From NCBI GenBank assembly GCA_963771835.1, contig CAVYVA010000001.1:1240001-1304000 (forward strand): a stretch of DNA of 64,000 nt, read 5' to 3'. Below the pieces are notes generated by a model. The model ran no database searches and was not told the DNA's origin. It saw only the letters and a program-made list of their open reading frames with translations. This DNA is from CAVQCJ01 sp963771835. Its GTDB lineage: Bacteria; Actinomycetota; Actinomycetes; Prado026. The stretch's first letter is position 1. Every line of letters starts with the position of its first letter. Shown here in pieces: positions 50,940 through 59,174 of the stretch. Made by a program: the position numbers and the translations under genes.

Positions 50940-52104
50940 TCAGCGCCGCGCGACGCCGTCGGCCCGGGCTGCCGCGGCGACCGCCTTCGCGACCGAGGTG
51001 GCCACCAGCGGGTCGAACACGCTCGGGATCACGTGGTCCTCGTCGAGCCGGTCGCCGACGACGTCGGCGATCGCCTCGGACGCCGCCAGCGTCATGCCCA
51101 CGGTGATCCGGGTGGCCCCGACCGACAGGGCGCCCTTGAACACGCCGGGAAAGGCCAGCACGTTGTTGATCTGGTTCGGGAAGTCGCTGCGGCCGGTGGC
51201 CACCACCTTGGCGTACCTGCGGGCGATGGTCGGGGTGCACCTCGGGTTCCGGGTTGGCCAGCGCGAACACGCAGCAGTCCGGGGCCATGGAGGCGATCGC
51301 CTCCTCGGGCACGGTCCCGGCCGAGACGCCGATGAACACGTCCGCCCCGGCCAGCGCGTCGACCAGCGTGCCGCTGCGCCCCTGCCGGTTCGTGTTCGCG
51401 GCGAGCCGCTGCTTCACCTCGGTCAGGTCGTCGCGGTCCACGTGCACGATGCCCTTGCTGTCGGCCACCGCGATCTCGCCGACGCCCGCGCCGACGAGCA
51501 TCTCGGTCACCGCGACCCCGGCCGCGCCGGCGCCGGACACGACCACCCGCAGGTCGGCGAGCTTCCGGCCGGTCACCCGCGCGGCGTTCCGCAACGCGGC
51601 CAGCACCACGATCGCGGTGCCGTGCTGGTCGTCGTGGAAGACCGGGATGTCCAGGAGCTCCTGCAGCCGCCGCTCGATCTCGAAGCACCGCGGCGCGCTG
51701 ATGTCCTCCAGGTTGATGCCGCCGAACGACGGCGCCAGCCGTTGCACGATGAGCACGATCTCGTCGGTGTCGCGGGTGTCCAGGCACAGCGGCACCGCGT
51801 CCACGCCGCCGAACTCCTTGAACAGCAGGGCCTTGCCCTCCATCACCGGCAGCGCAGCCGCCGGCCCGAGGTCGCCGAGGCCGAGCACCGCGGTGCCGTC
51901 GGTGACGACCGCGACGAGGTTGGACCGCCAGGTGAACTGGTCGACGAGCGTGGGGTCCGCGGCGAGTGCCGCGCTGACCCGTCCGACGCCCGGGGTGTAG
52001 GCGAGCGCGAGGCCCTCGTCGTCGCGGATGCGGACCGTCGGACGGATCTCGATCTTGCCGCCGCGGTGCAACGGGAAGGCAGGGTCGAGATCTCGTTCGG
52101 GCAC
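50940..52104 (-). CDS. NAD(P)-dependent malic enzyme (one frameshift as written)
   Basis: Decarboxylates malate to pyruvate. 387 residues when repaired, the short bacterial type. Seen in order: ALAYTPGVGRVS, VMEGKALLFKEFGGVDAVP with catalytic lysine, INLEDISAPRCFEIER (metal site), VFHDDQHGTAIV and Rossmann VVSGAGAAGVAV, then RSDFPNQINNVLAFPGVFKG. One extra G near 51237 shifts the frame just before the last block. GTG at 52104; the sodX stop lies 4 bp upstream. Confidence 0.91.
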
Positions 52105-52108
52105 TCGT

Positions 52109-52447
52109 TCAGTCTGGCACAGCGCGCGGTGCGCGGACCGGCCGTGGTGGCCATACCCGGGCCACCACCACCGCCACGATGTCGTGGTCCGGGATCGCGC
52201 CGACGAGCCAGGAGTCGACGCCCTCGTCGGGGCTGTCGCGCTCGACCCACCAGCCGACGCTCTCCCGCCGCGCGATGCGCTTGACCGCCAGCGGACGCCG
52301 ACCGCCGTCAGGCCGGTCGGGCAGCCGCACCAGCGCGAGGTCGTCCGGCCACGGGACGTCGTCGTAGCGAACGAGCAGCAGGTCGCCGTCGGCCAGCGTC
52401 GGCAGCATCGAGCGGCCGTGCACCCGCGCCAGCCCCAGCCTGCGCAT
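52109..52447 (-). CDS. sodX: Nickel-type superoxide dismutase maturation protease (S26 signal-peptidase-like)
   Basis: SodX removes the N-terminal leader of SodN so that His1 can ligate nickel. The 112-residue protein has the S26 serine in VHGRSMLPTLADGD (S13) and the lysine base in LAVKRIARR (K56), and lacks a membrane anchor, as in SodX proteins. The ATG at 52447 is preceded by GGGAGGTGGGGAG. It is divergent from sodN with 103 bp between, the standard pairing in actinobacteria. Confidence 0.9.
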   Translation of the reverse strand: MRRLGLARVHGRSMLPTLADGDLLLVRYDDVPWPDDLALVRLPDRPDGGRRPLAVKRIARRESVGWWVERDSPDEGVDSWLVGAIPDHDIVAVVVARVWPPRPVRAPRAVPD

Positions 52448-52492
52448 CCGCTCCCCACCTCCCGGGGGTAGTGTCCCGAACACGGCCGCCGA

Positions 52493-52506
52493 GCACATCG
52501 ATGTGC
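52493..52506. promoter_or_regulatory. Perfect palindrome in the sodX-sodN divergent promoter gap
   Basis: GCACATCGATGTGC is self-complementary over 14 bp and lies 44 bp before the sodN start and 45 bp after the sodX start. A dimeric repressor could control both genes from here. It does not match the Nur-box form I know from Streptomyces (TTGCAA half-sites), so the regulator is unknown. Confidence 0.4.
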
Positions 52507-52550
52507 CTCGACCCGGCATCCGGCTCCGACTCGGACAGAAGGGACAGCGC

Positions 52551-52952
52551 ATGCGTATCGGCCTGTTCGCCCCCACGGTCGCGGTGAGCGCCCACTGCGA
52601 CCTGCCGTGCGGCGTCTACGACCCGGCCCAGGCCCGGATCGAGGCGCAGTCGGTCAAGGCGGTCATCGAGAAGTACGCCGCCAACGAGGACCCGGCGTTC
52701 CGGGCCCGCGCGATCCAGATCAAGGAAGAGCGGTCCGAGCTCGTCAAGCACCACCTGTGGGTGCTGTGGACCGACTACTTCAAGCCGCCGCACTTCGAGA
52801 AGTACCCGCAGCTGCACGGTCTGTTCAACGAGGCGACCAAGCTCGCCGGCGCCGGCGGGACCAAGGGCTCGCTGGACGTGGCCGTGGCCGACCAGCTGCT
52901 CGCGAAGATCGACGAGATCGCCGAGATCTTCTGGGAGACCAAGAAGGCCTAG
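52551..52952 (+). CDS. sodN: Nickel superoxide dismutase
   Basis: Converts superoxide to oxygen and peroxide. The 133-residue precursor has a 14-residue leader MRIGLFAPTVAVSA followed by the nickel hook HCDLPCGVYDPAQARIE. After cleavage His1, Cys2 and Cys6 bind nickel. The remainder is the four-helix bundle (ERSELVKHHLWVLWTDYFKPPHF in sense). Mature length of 119 is close to the usual 117. AAGGGA precedes ATG 52551. Ni-SOD is typical of Streptomyces, Frankia and relatives. Confidence 0.96.
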   Translation: MRIGLFAPTVAVSAHCDLPCGVYDPAQARIEAQSVKAVIEKYAANEDPAFRARAIQIKEERSELVKHHLWVLWTDYFKPPHFEKYPQLHGLFNEATKLAGAGGTKGSLDVAVADQLLAKIDEIAEIFWETKKA

Positions 52953-53158
52953 CGGTCCGGCGGGACGGCTCGCCGCACCTGTCCGGCGTCGTGCCAGCCG
53001 AACCTGTTCTCGGCCACGCCGGTGCGCCACTGCACGTAGACCCGCTCCCCGCGCCAGCCGAGCGCGAAGCCGGGGAAGGTGCCGGCGACCGGGTACCGCG
53101 GGCTGTTCACCGCGACCGTCACCTCGACCGGCTCGGCGAACGTCCGGTACGGGGCCAT
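52949..53158 (-). CDS. Small hypothetical protein (unrecognised)
   Basis: A 69-residue frame, start ATG 53158, opening MAPYRTFAEPVEVTVAVNSP and containing FPGFALGWRGERVYVQWRTG and WHDAGQVRRA. The aromatic/basic beta-rich pattern recalls small actinobacterial proteins with an 'F-x-W-x-GR-x-Y-x-V' strand, but I cannot name a family. It overlaps the sodN stop by 4 bp on the opposite strand. Coding is plausible because the frame has no stop over a long antisense-free stretch and ends near its neighbour. Confidence 0.55.
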   Translation of the reverse strand: MAPYRTFAEPVEVTVAVNSPRYPVAGTFPGFALGWRGERVYVQWRTGVAENRFGWHDAGQVRRAVPPDR

Positions 53159-53216
53159 CTGGCGATTGTCCGTCAGCTGGCGGCGGGCGTTCACCGTTCC
53201 CGGCATGCTGTGCGGT

Positions 53217-53825
53217 GTGAGCGTGCGCACCGTCGTCCTGGTCCGGCACGGGAGCACGCAGTGGTCCAGAGGCGGGCAGCACACCGGCCGCACGGACGTC
53301 CCGCTGGACGCCGACGGCAAACGGCAGGCCCGGGCGCTGGCCGCCGCGCTGGAGCGGCTGACCCGGCGTACGTCCGGCGCCAGGCTGGTCCTGGTCAGCC
53401 CGCTGGTGCGGGCGGTGCGGACGGCCGAGCTGGCCCGCCTGGGCCCGTTCGAGCTCGACGCCGACCTCATGGAGTGGGACTACGGGGTGTACGAGGGCCT
53501 CACCACGGCGCAGATCCGGGAGGTGGCGCCGGGGTGGTCGGTGTTCACCCAGCCGTGCCCGGGCGGCGAGACGCAGGACGACGTCGCGGTCCGGTGCGAC
53601 CGGGTGCTCGCCCGGCTGGAGTCCGCCGACGCCGAGCTCGCCGTCCTGGTCGCGCACGGTCACCTGCTGCGTGCCCTGGCGGCCCGCTGGCTCGACCGAC
53701 CCGTCGCCGACGGCTCGATGCTGCGGCTCGGCACGGCGGCGACGTGCGTGCTCGGCTACGAGCACGGCGGCCGGTGCGTGCACCGCTGGAACATCGCCAA
53801 CCCGACCGAGGAGCCCCTCCCGTGA
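53217..53825 (+). CDS. Histidine phosphatase family protein
   Basis: A phosphoglycerate-mutase-like phosphatase of 202 residues. The catalytic VVLVRHGSTQWS carries the phospho-accepting His, then GGQHTGRTDVPLD, LVSPLVRAVRTAE, the acid in LMEWDYGVYEGLT and the second His in VLVAHGHLLRAL. The GTG at 53217 puts the RHG motif at residue 9, as usual; ATG 53205 is the alternative. Neither has a clear ribosome site. It overlaps the next gene by 4 bp. Substrate unknown. Confidence 0.85.
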   Translation: MSVRTVVLVRHGSTQWSRGGQHTGRTDVPLDADGKRQARALAAALERLTRRTSGARLVLVSPLVRAVRTAELARLGPFELDADLMEWDYGVYEGLTTAQIREVAPGWSVFTQPCPGGETQDDVAVRCDRVLARLESADAELAVLVAHGHLLRALAARWLDRPVADGSMLRLGTAATCVLGYEHGGRCVHRWNIANPTEEPLP

Positions 53826-54304
53826 GTCCAGGTGTCATCCGGCCGATCCGTCCCGACGAGGTCGACGAGCTCTACGCGATGATCCGCGAGCTCGCCGACT
53901 ACGAGCGGTCGCTGCACGAGGTCCGGTCCACCGCCGAGGACTTCCGGGTCGCGCTCTTCGGGCCCGAGCCCAAGCTGTTCGGCCACGTCGTGGAGCACGA
54001 CGGCGCCCTGGGCGGCTTCGCCGTCTGGTACGTGAACTTCTCCACCTGGAGCGGCCGCCACGGCATCTACCTCGAGGACCTGTACGTCCGCCCGCACCTG
54101 CGCGGGCTCGGCTACGGGAAGGAGCTGCTGCGAACGCTGGCACGCATCTGCCTCGAGCGCGGCTACGCGCGGCTGGAGTGGTGGGTGCTCGACTGGAACG
54201 AGCCGGCGATCAGCTTCTACCGCTCGATCGGCGCCCTCTCGATGGACGAGTGGACCGTCAACCGCCTCACCGACGAGCCGTTGCGCAGCATGGGTGGCGG
54301 CTGA
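53822..54304 (+). CDS. GNAT-family N-acetyltransferase
   Basis: A 160-residue acetyltransferase. VIRPIRPDEVDELYAMIRELADYE opens the domain, LEDLYVRPHLRGLGYGKELLR is the acetyl-CoA pyrophosphate-binding motif A (R/Q-x-x-G-x-G/A), and DWNEPAISFYRSIGA is motif B. The pattern resembles the diamine (spermidine/thialysine) acetyltransferase subgroup. GTG start at 53822 overlaps the phosphatase stop. Substrate unproven. Confidence 0.85.
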   Translation: MSPGVIRPIRPDEVDELYAMIRELADYERSLHEVRSTAEDFRVALFGPEPKLFGHVVEHDGALGGFAVWYVNFSTWSGRHGIYLEDLYVRPHLRGLGYGKELLRTLARICLERGYARLEWWVLDWNEPAISFYRSIGALSMDEWTVNRLTDEPLRSMGGG

Positions 54305-54381
54305 CCGGCGACGGTCGGGAGCACCTGCGCGGGCCGCTAGGCTCGAACCGTCACGGGGACCGAGGCGGAAGGGCTTTGGGA

Positions 54382-54798
54382 GTGCAGAAGGGCACGAGCG
54401 GGTCCGGGGACCCGTCCACCGCCGATGTCGTCGAGCTGAGGCTTCCGGCCGAGTCCGCGTACCTGTCCGTGCTGCGCACGGCCACCGCGGGACTCGCCGC
54501 CCGCCTCGACTTCACCCTCGACGAGATCGAGGACCTGCGGATCGCGGTCGACGAGGCCTGCGCGCTGCTGCTCCCCGATGTCGTGACCGGCACGCCGCTC
54601 ACCTGCCGGTTCGTGCTCGACTGGGACTGTCTGGAGGTCTCGGTCATGGCCAGCAGCATCAGCGGACGCCCGCCGGCCCGGGACTCCTTCGCCTGGACGG
54701 TGCTCACCGCGCTGGCCGGCGAGGTCGAGGCGTCCGCCGACCACGGAACCGTCACGGTCACGTTGCGCAAGCGGCGGGGTTGGTCGGAGTCCGCGTGA
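54382..54798 (+). CDS. Anti-sigma regulatory factor (RsbW/SpoIIAB-like kinase)
   Basis: 138 residues of the HATPase_c_2 type. LDFTLDEIEDLRIAVDEACALLL holds the N-box glutamate helix; a later DSFAWTVLTALAGEV region and TVTVTLRKRR complete the fold. These proteins sequester SigB/SigF-type factors and phosphorylate an anti-anti-sigma protein. AGGG and GGGAG precede GTG 54382. It overlaps the sigma gene by 4 bp (GTGA), implying stoichiometric synthesis. No anti-anti-sigma gene is adjacent. Confidence 0.85.
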   Translation: MQKGTSGSGDPSTADVVELRLPAESAYLSVLRTATAGLAARLDFTLDEIEDLRIAVDEACALLLPDVVTGTPLTCRFVLDWDCLEVSVMASSISGRPPARDSFAWTVLTALAGEVEASADHGTVTVTLRKRRGWSESA

Positions 54799-55589
54799 GC
54801 GACGGAGTCGACCCGACCTCCGACCCACGAGCCGCCGCCAGAGCCCGATCCCGCCATCTGTTCGGGCTCCTCGCCGCCACCGCGCCGGGCAGCCCCGACC
54901 ACCAGTCGGCCCGCGACGAGCTCGTCGAGCTGCACCTGCCCCTGGTCGAGCACCTGGCCCGGCGCTTCGCCGGCCGCGGCGAGCCGTTGGACGACCTGGT
55001 CCAGGTGGGCACCATCGGCCTGATCAAGTCGGTCGACCGCTTCGACCTCGACCGCGGCGTCGAGTTCTCGACGTACGCGACGCCGACCGTCGTCGGCGAG
55101 ATCAAGCGGCACTTCCGCGACAAGGGCTGGGCGGTCCGCGTGCCGAGACGGCTCCAGGAGCTCCGGCTCGCGCTGGGCGCGGCGACGGAGGAGCTCTCGC
55201 ACTCCCTGGGCCGGTCACCGACCATCGCCGAGATCTCCGCCCGGATCGGCGTCTCCCAGGAGGAGGTGCTCGAGGGCCTGGAGTCCGCGAACGCCTACAG
55301 CACGGTGTCCCTGGACGCCGAGACCGACTCCGAGGACGGCGGCGCCGCCATGCTCGCCGTCATCGGGACCGACGACGACGCGCTCGAAGGCGTCGAGTAC
55401 CGCGAGTCGCTGCGCCCGCTGCTCGCGCAGCTGGCCCCGCGGGAGCGGCAGATCCTCATGCTGCGGTTCTTCCGCAACATGACCCAGTCCCAGATCGCCG
55501 ACGAGGTCGGGATCTCCCAGATGCACGTGTCCCGGCTGCTGGCGCGCACGCTGGCCCAGCTGCGCACCGGGCTGCTCGAAGCCGACTGA
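54795..55589 (+). CDS. RNA polymerase sigma factor, SigB/SigF/SigG family
   Basis: A 264-residue stress or developmental sigma factor. Region 2 is LVEHLARRFAGRGEPLDDLVQVGTIGLIKSVDRFD (core DDLVQVGTIGLIK), with FSTYATPTVVGEIKRHFRD for -10 recognition. Region 3 follows (RVPRRLQELRLAL), and region 4 ends with QIADEVGISQMHVSRLLARTL. It lacks region 1.1. It is expressed behind its anti-sigma factor. Which stress it serves cannot be read. Confidence 0.92.
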   Translation: MSDGVDPTSDPRAAARARSRHLFGLLAATAPGSPDHQSARDELVELHLPLVEHLARRFAGRGEPLDDLVQVGTIGLIKSVDRFDLDRGVEFSTYATPTVVGEIKRHFRDKGWAVRVPRRLQELRLALGAATEELSHSLGRSPTIAEISARIGVSQEEVLEGLESANAYSTVSLDAETDSEDGGAAMLAVIGTDDDALEGVEYRESLRPLLAQLAPRERQILMLRFFRNMTQSQIADEVGISQMHVSRLLARTLAQLRTGLLEAD

Positions 55590-55611
55590 CGTCTCGGCCG
55601 CGGCCGGGCGG

Positions 55612-56022
55612 TCAGCCCTCGAGCTCGGTGGTCACGGCCGGGCTGAGCACCGACAGCAGCCCGACGACCGCCCCCACCACGAGCAGCACGCCGGCCCAGC
55701 GCGCCCCGGCCCCCTGCACCAGGGGGACCCCGACCGCGAGCAGCAGCAGCTCGGACATCACCAGCGGCGCGCGGGACCAGTGCCGCCGCCGCAGCAGACC
55801 ACGGGCGCAGAGCCCGAGCGCCGCGGCCCAGGCCAGCAGCAGCGCCACGAGCAGCAGCGCGTTGGCCATCGACGACCGGTCCCCGCGCAGCGCCTCGACG
55901 ACCACCACCGCAGCGAAGACCCCCAGGCCCAGGGCCTGCAGGACCGCGACCCCGGCCGCGATCCGCATCACCCTCGGCGCGAGCGGGCGATGCTCCGCGT
56001 CCGGGTCGCCAGGCTCGAGCAC
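55612..56022 (-). CDS. Small integral membrane protein (unrecognised)
   Basis: 136 residues with four hydrophobic segments (about 20-43, 52-72, 84-103 and 107-128). GTG at 56022. It is convergent with the sigma gene, with only 22 bp between, and divergent from the diacylglycerol kinase gene (39 bp). No family motif seen. Such four-helix proteins are common and poorly conserved in actinobacteria. Confidence 0.6.
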   Translation of the reverse strand: MLEPGDPDAEHRPLAPRVMRIAAGVAVLQALGLGVFAAVVVVEALRGDRSSMANALLLVALLLAWAAALGLCARGLLRRRHWSRAPLVMSELLLLAVGVPLVQGAGARWAGVLLVVGAVVGLLSVLSPAVTTELEG

Positions 56023-56061
56023 GCGAAGACCCTACTGGCCGGCTGCCTTACGCTGACCGCC

Positions 56062-56986
56062 ATGCGCGGGCTCCTGGTGGTCAACCCCAAGGCCACGACG
56101 ACCACCTCCCGCAGCCGGGACGTCCTCGTGCACGCCCTGCGCGCCGACCTCGACGTGCAGGTGGTGATGACCACGCACCGCGGCCACGCCACCGAGGTAG
56201 GCCGCCGCGCCGCCAAGGAGCGGGTCGACCTGCTGATCGCCCTCGGCGGCGACGGCACCGTCAACGAGGCGGTCAACGGCCTGCTCGAGGACGGCCCCGA
56301 CCCGGACGGCCCGGCGCTCGCCGTCGTCCCCGGTGGCTCGACGAACGTGTTCGCCCGGGCCCTCGGGCTGCCCAACGACCCGGTGGAGGCGACCGGACAG
56401 GTCCTGGACGCCCTGCGGGAGGGACGGCGGCGGCGGGTCGGCCTGGCCACGGCCGACGGGCGGTGGTTCACCTTCTGCGCCGGCCTCGGCCTGGACGCCG
56501 AGGTGGTCGACGCCGTGGAGCAGCGCCGTGAGCGCGGGCGGCGGCCGACGGGGACCATGTTCGTGCGGTCCGCGCTCAACCAGTTCTACCGCGAGACCGA
56601 GCGAGAGCAGCCCGGGCTGACCGTGCAGGCCGACGACGAGGATGCCGGTCGAGGGGGTGTTCCTGGTCATCGTCCAGAACACCGCCCCGTGGACGTACCT
56701 GGGCAACCTCCCGGTGGACCCCCTGCCGGAAGCCTCGTTCGACACCGGGCTGGACGTGCTCGGGCTGACCCGGCTGCGGACCCTGTCCACGCTGCGGCAC
56801 GCCCGGCAGTTCGTCCAGCCCGGCGCCCGCGTGCACGGCCGCGACGTCTACACCCGCCACGACCTGGGCCGGTTCACCGTCTGGGCCGACCGACCGACCG
56901 CCCTCCAGCTGGACGGGGAGGCGGTCGGGGACCGGGTGAGCGTGCACTTCCGGGCCCACCCGGAGGCTCTCTCGGTCGTCGTCTGA
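56062..56986 (+). CDS. Diacylglycerol kinase family lipid kinase (one frameshift as written)
   Basis: 307 residues when repaired. The DAGK catalytic motif LIALGGDGTVNEAVNG and VPGGSTNVFARALGLP are clear, and the late part is NTAPWTYLGNLPVDPLPEASFDTGLD. One extra base near 56641 shifts the frame. It phosphorylates diacylglycerol or a related lipid. It lies upstream of whiB1 and near pdtaS, as in mycobacteria. ATG at 56062. Confidence 0.87.
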
Positions 56987-57166
56987 GCTCCGCGACGCCC
57001 GGACGGGCGACCCGGTTCCCGGACCTGCATGTGACGAAATGCACCCGGGTACGCAGGACTTGTGTTTCCAAAACTCTTGTGTGGGCGGTCGGGCTTTGCG
57101 AGGGTTGGCGGGCGAGGGGAACACGGGCTGCTGCGCGGTCGTTGTTCCCTGCGTCAGCCCTGAGTC

Positions 57167-57191
57167 CACGAGCCGGGAAACCGGCCTCGTG
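57167..57191. other. Hairpin upstream of whiB1
   Basis: CACGAGCCGG, loop GAAA, CCGGCCTCGTG forms a 10-bp stem with one bulged C and a GNRA-type loop. It could end readthrough from the lipid kinase gene or sit in the whiB1 leader. Which is right depends on the transcription start. Confidence 0.4.
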
Positions 57192-57204
57192 CTCGGGGAC
57201 AGTT

Positions 57205-57220
57205 AGTGAAGACGTTCACA
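57205..57220 (+). promoter_or_regulatory. CRP/GlxR-type binding site upstream of whiB1
   Basis: AGTGA-AGACGT-TCACA matches the TGTGA-N6-TCACA consensus at 9 of 10 half-site positions and contains the perfect inverted repeat GTGAA-N4-TTCAC. It lies about 85 bp before the whiB1 start. In M. tuberculosis the whiB1 promoter is bound by the CRP-type regulator, so the location makes sense. Confidence 0.6.
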
Positions 57221-57305
57221 AGCACCACGTCAGACCCGGCGTCACATCAGAACCTACGAAGATCGACCGCGATCCACCCACGAACACGAGGAGTTGGCGC
57301 AAGCC

Positions 57306-57557
57306 ATGGACTGGCGTCACCGTTCCGCCTGCCGCGACGAGGACCCCGAGCTGTTCTTCCCGATCGGGAACACCGGCCCGGCGCTCCTGCAGATCGAGGA
57401 GGCCAGGGCCGTCTGCATGCGCTGCGAGGTCCGCGAGGAGTGCCTGCGCTGGGCCCTGGAGTCCGGACAGGACCACGGGGTCTGGGGCGGCCTGTCGGAG
57501 GACGAGCGTCGCGCGCTCAAGCGCCGCACCGCTCGCGCCCGAGCCCGGATGGCCTGA
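57306..57557 (+). CDS. whiB1: WhiB1/WblE iron-sulfur transcription factor
   Basis: An 83-residue 4Fe-4S protein with the cluster cysteines C9, C37, C40 and C46 (spacing C-x27-C-x2-C-x5-C) and the GVWGG turn at about 58-62, followed by a basic tail (RRALKRRTARARAR). The opening MDWRHRSACRDEDPELFFPI is characteristic of WhiB1/WblE, the essential NO-sensitive member that contacts the housekeeping sigma factor. It is convergent with pdtaS, with a strong terminator between. Confidence 0.94.
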   Translation: MDWRHRSACRDEDPELFFPIGNTGPALLQIEEARAVCMRCEVREECLRWALESGQDHGVWGGLSEDERRALKRRTARARARMA

Positions 57558-57578
57558 GCAGCCCGACCTGAACCGACC

Positions 57579-57614
57579 GACGCCCGGTCTGCGCCGACTG
57601 CGCAGCCGGGCGTC
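57579..57614. terminator. Bidirectional stem-loop between whiB1 and pdtaS
   Basis: GACGCCCGG (57579-57587) and CTGCGC (57589-57594) pair with GCGCAG (57600-57605) and CCGGGCGTC (57606-57614): a 15-bp stem with one bulged T and a CGACT loop. Symmetry and location between convergent stops (57557 and 57633) make a shared terminator likely. Confidence 0.8.
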
Positions 57615-57632
57615 GTGCGTTGCGGACCACGA

Positions 57633-59124
57633 TCAGGCGGCGAGCGGGATGTCGAGCGCGGCCCTGGTGCCGCCGCCCTCGCGCCGGTCCAGCCGGCAGG
57701 GTTCCGCCCAGCTCGCCCTCGACCAGGGTCCGGACGATCTGCAGGCCGAGCCGGTCCGACGCCGCCAGGTCGAAGCCGGCGGGCAGCCCGACCCCGTCGT
57801 CCAGCACCTCGACCCGCAGGGCGCCCTCGGCCCGCTCCGCCCGCACCTCGAGCAGACCGGGCCCGCCGTCCAGGCCGTGCTCGACCGCGTTCTGCACGAG
57901 CTCGGACAGCACCACGGCCAGCGGGGTGGCCACCTCGGCCCGGACGTCGCCGAACGAGCCGGTCCGCACCGGACGGACGACCGACGCCTGACCCCCGCCA
58001 TGCCCGGCCCCGGCCCGCGCCGGGCCCTGGCTGGACAGCTCCGCCACCATCGACAGCACCCGGTCCGCCACCTCGTCGAACGGCACCGACTCGTCCGGTG
58101 CCGTCGACAGCAGCTCGTGCACGAGCGCGATCGAGCCGACCCGCCGCACGGCCTCCTCCAGTGCACTGCGGCCCTCGGGGACGTCCAGCCGCCGCGCCTG
58201 CAGCCGCAGCAGCGCGGCGACGGTCTGCAGGTTGTTCTTCACCCGGTGGTGGATCTCCCGGATGGTCGCGTCCTTGGTCAGCAGCTCCCGTTCCCGGCGC
58301 CGCAGCTCGGTCACGTCCCGCACCAGCACGAGGCCGCCGACACGGGCACCGCGCTGAAGCAGCGGGATCGCGCGCAGCTGAACGGTCGTGCCCTTGCCCT
58401 CGACCTCGACGCCGCGCGCCGTCCGGCCGCCGGCGACCGCGGCGAGGTCCTCGTCGACCGGGCCGCGGCGCGGGACCAGCTGCCGGGTGACGGTGTCGAG
58501 CCGGTTGCCGACCAGGTCCGCGGCCAGCCCGAGCCGGCGGTACGCGGACAGCGCGTTGGGGCTGGCGTACAACGCGGTCCCGTCGGTGTCGAGCCGCACC
58601 AGCCCGTCCCCGACCCGGGGCGAGGAGTCGAGCCCTTCCAGGCCGCCGGGGAACGGGAACGACCCCTCGGCGACCATCTCGCCGAGCCGCTCGGCCAGCT
58701 CCAGGTACGCCGCCTCCAGCCGTCCGCTGGTCCGCGTCGTCGCCGGGTCCGCGTGCCGGGCGACGACGGCGACCACGCGTCCATCGGGACCGCGCACCGG
58801 CAGCGCCTCGGCCGGGGCCAGGGCCAGCTCGGTGCGGCTGCGCACCACCCGGCCGAGCTCGAGCGCCTCGTCCAGCAGCGGGCGGCGCCCCTTGGGCAGG
58901 AAGGTCCCGACCAGGTCGTCGCCGAACACCGTCGAGCCGGTGGTCGGGCGCATCTGGGCGCCGGCCACGTAGCCGGATCCGTTCCACGTGGGCAGCCACA
59001 GGACCAGGTCGGAGAACGCGAGGTCCGCGAGCAGCTGCCAGTCCGACAGCAGCAGGTGCAGCCGCTCCAGGTCGGCCTCGGTCAGCTCGGTGTGCCGCTG
59101 GGCGACGTCGTTGAGACTGGGCAC
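57633..59124 (-). CDS. pdtaS: PdtaS-type sensor histidine kinase (one frameshift as written)
   Basis: A cytosolic kinase of 496 residues when repaired. The N-terminal GAF-like domain begins near LLSDWQLLADLAFSDLVLW, a PAS domain follows (GLVRLDTDGTALYASPNAL), then the HisKA_2 dimerisation motif REIHHRVKNNLQTVAALLRL with the phospho-His, and HATPase motifs ELVQNAVEHGLDG and DDGVGLPAGFD. One extra C near 57697 shifts the C-terminus. PdtaS phosphorylates an ANTAR response regulator that acts on mRNA. No pdtaR is in the window. Adjacent to whiB1 as in mycobacteria. Confidence 0.9.
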
Positions 59125-59174
59125 CGCCGAAGGCTACGCGCGGGCGTGCACCCCGGCGTGCCAGGATCGCGGGC

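Larger units (their letters stand above)
56987..57305. other. 319-bp intergenic regulatory region upstream of whiB1
   Basis: I see no gene here. It contains an AT-richer patch with two CTTGTGT copies (about 57058-57088), a hairpin at 57167-57191, a CRP-type site at 57205-57220 and the GAGGAG ribosome site (57288-57293) 12 bp before the whiB1 ATG. The length is consistent with the multi-factor promoter known for whiB1 in mycobacteria. Confidence 0.6.
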
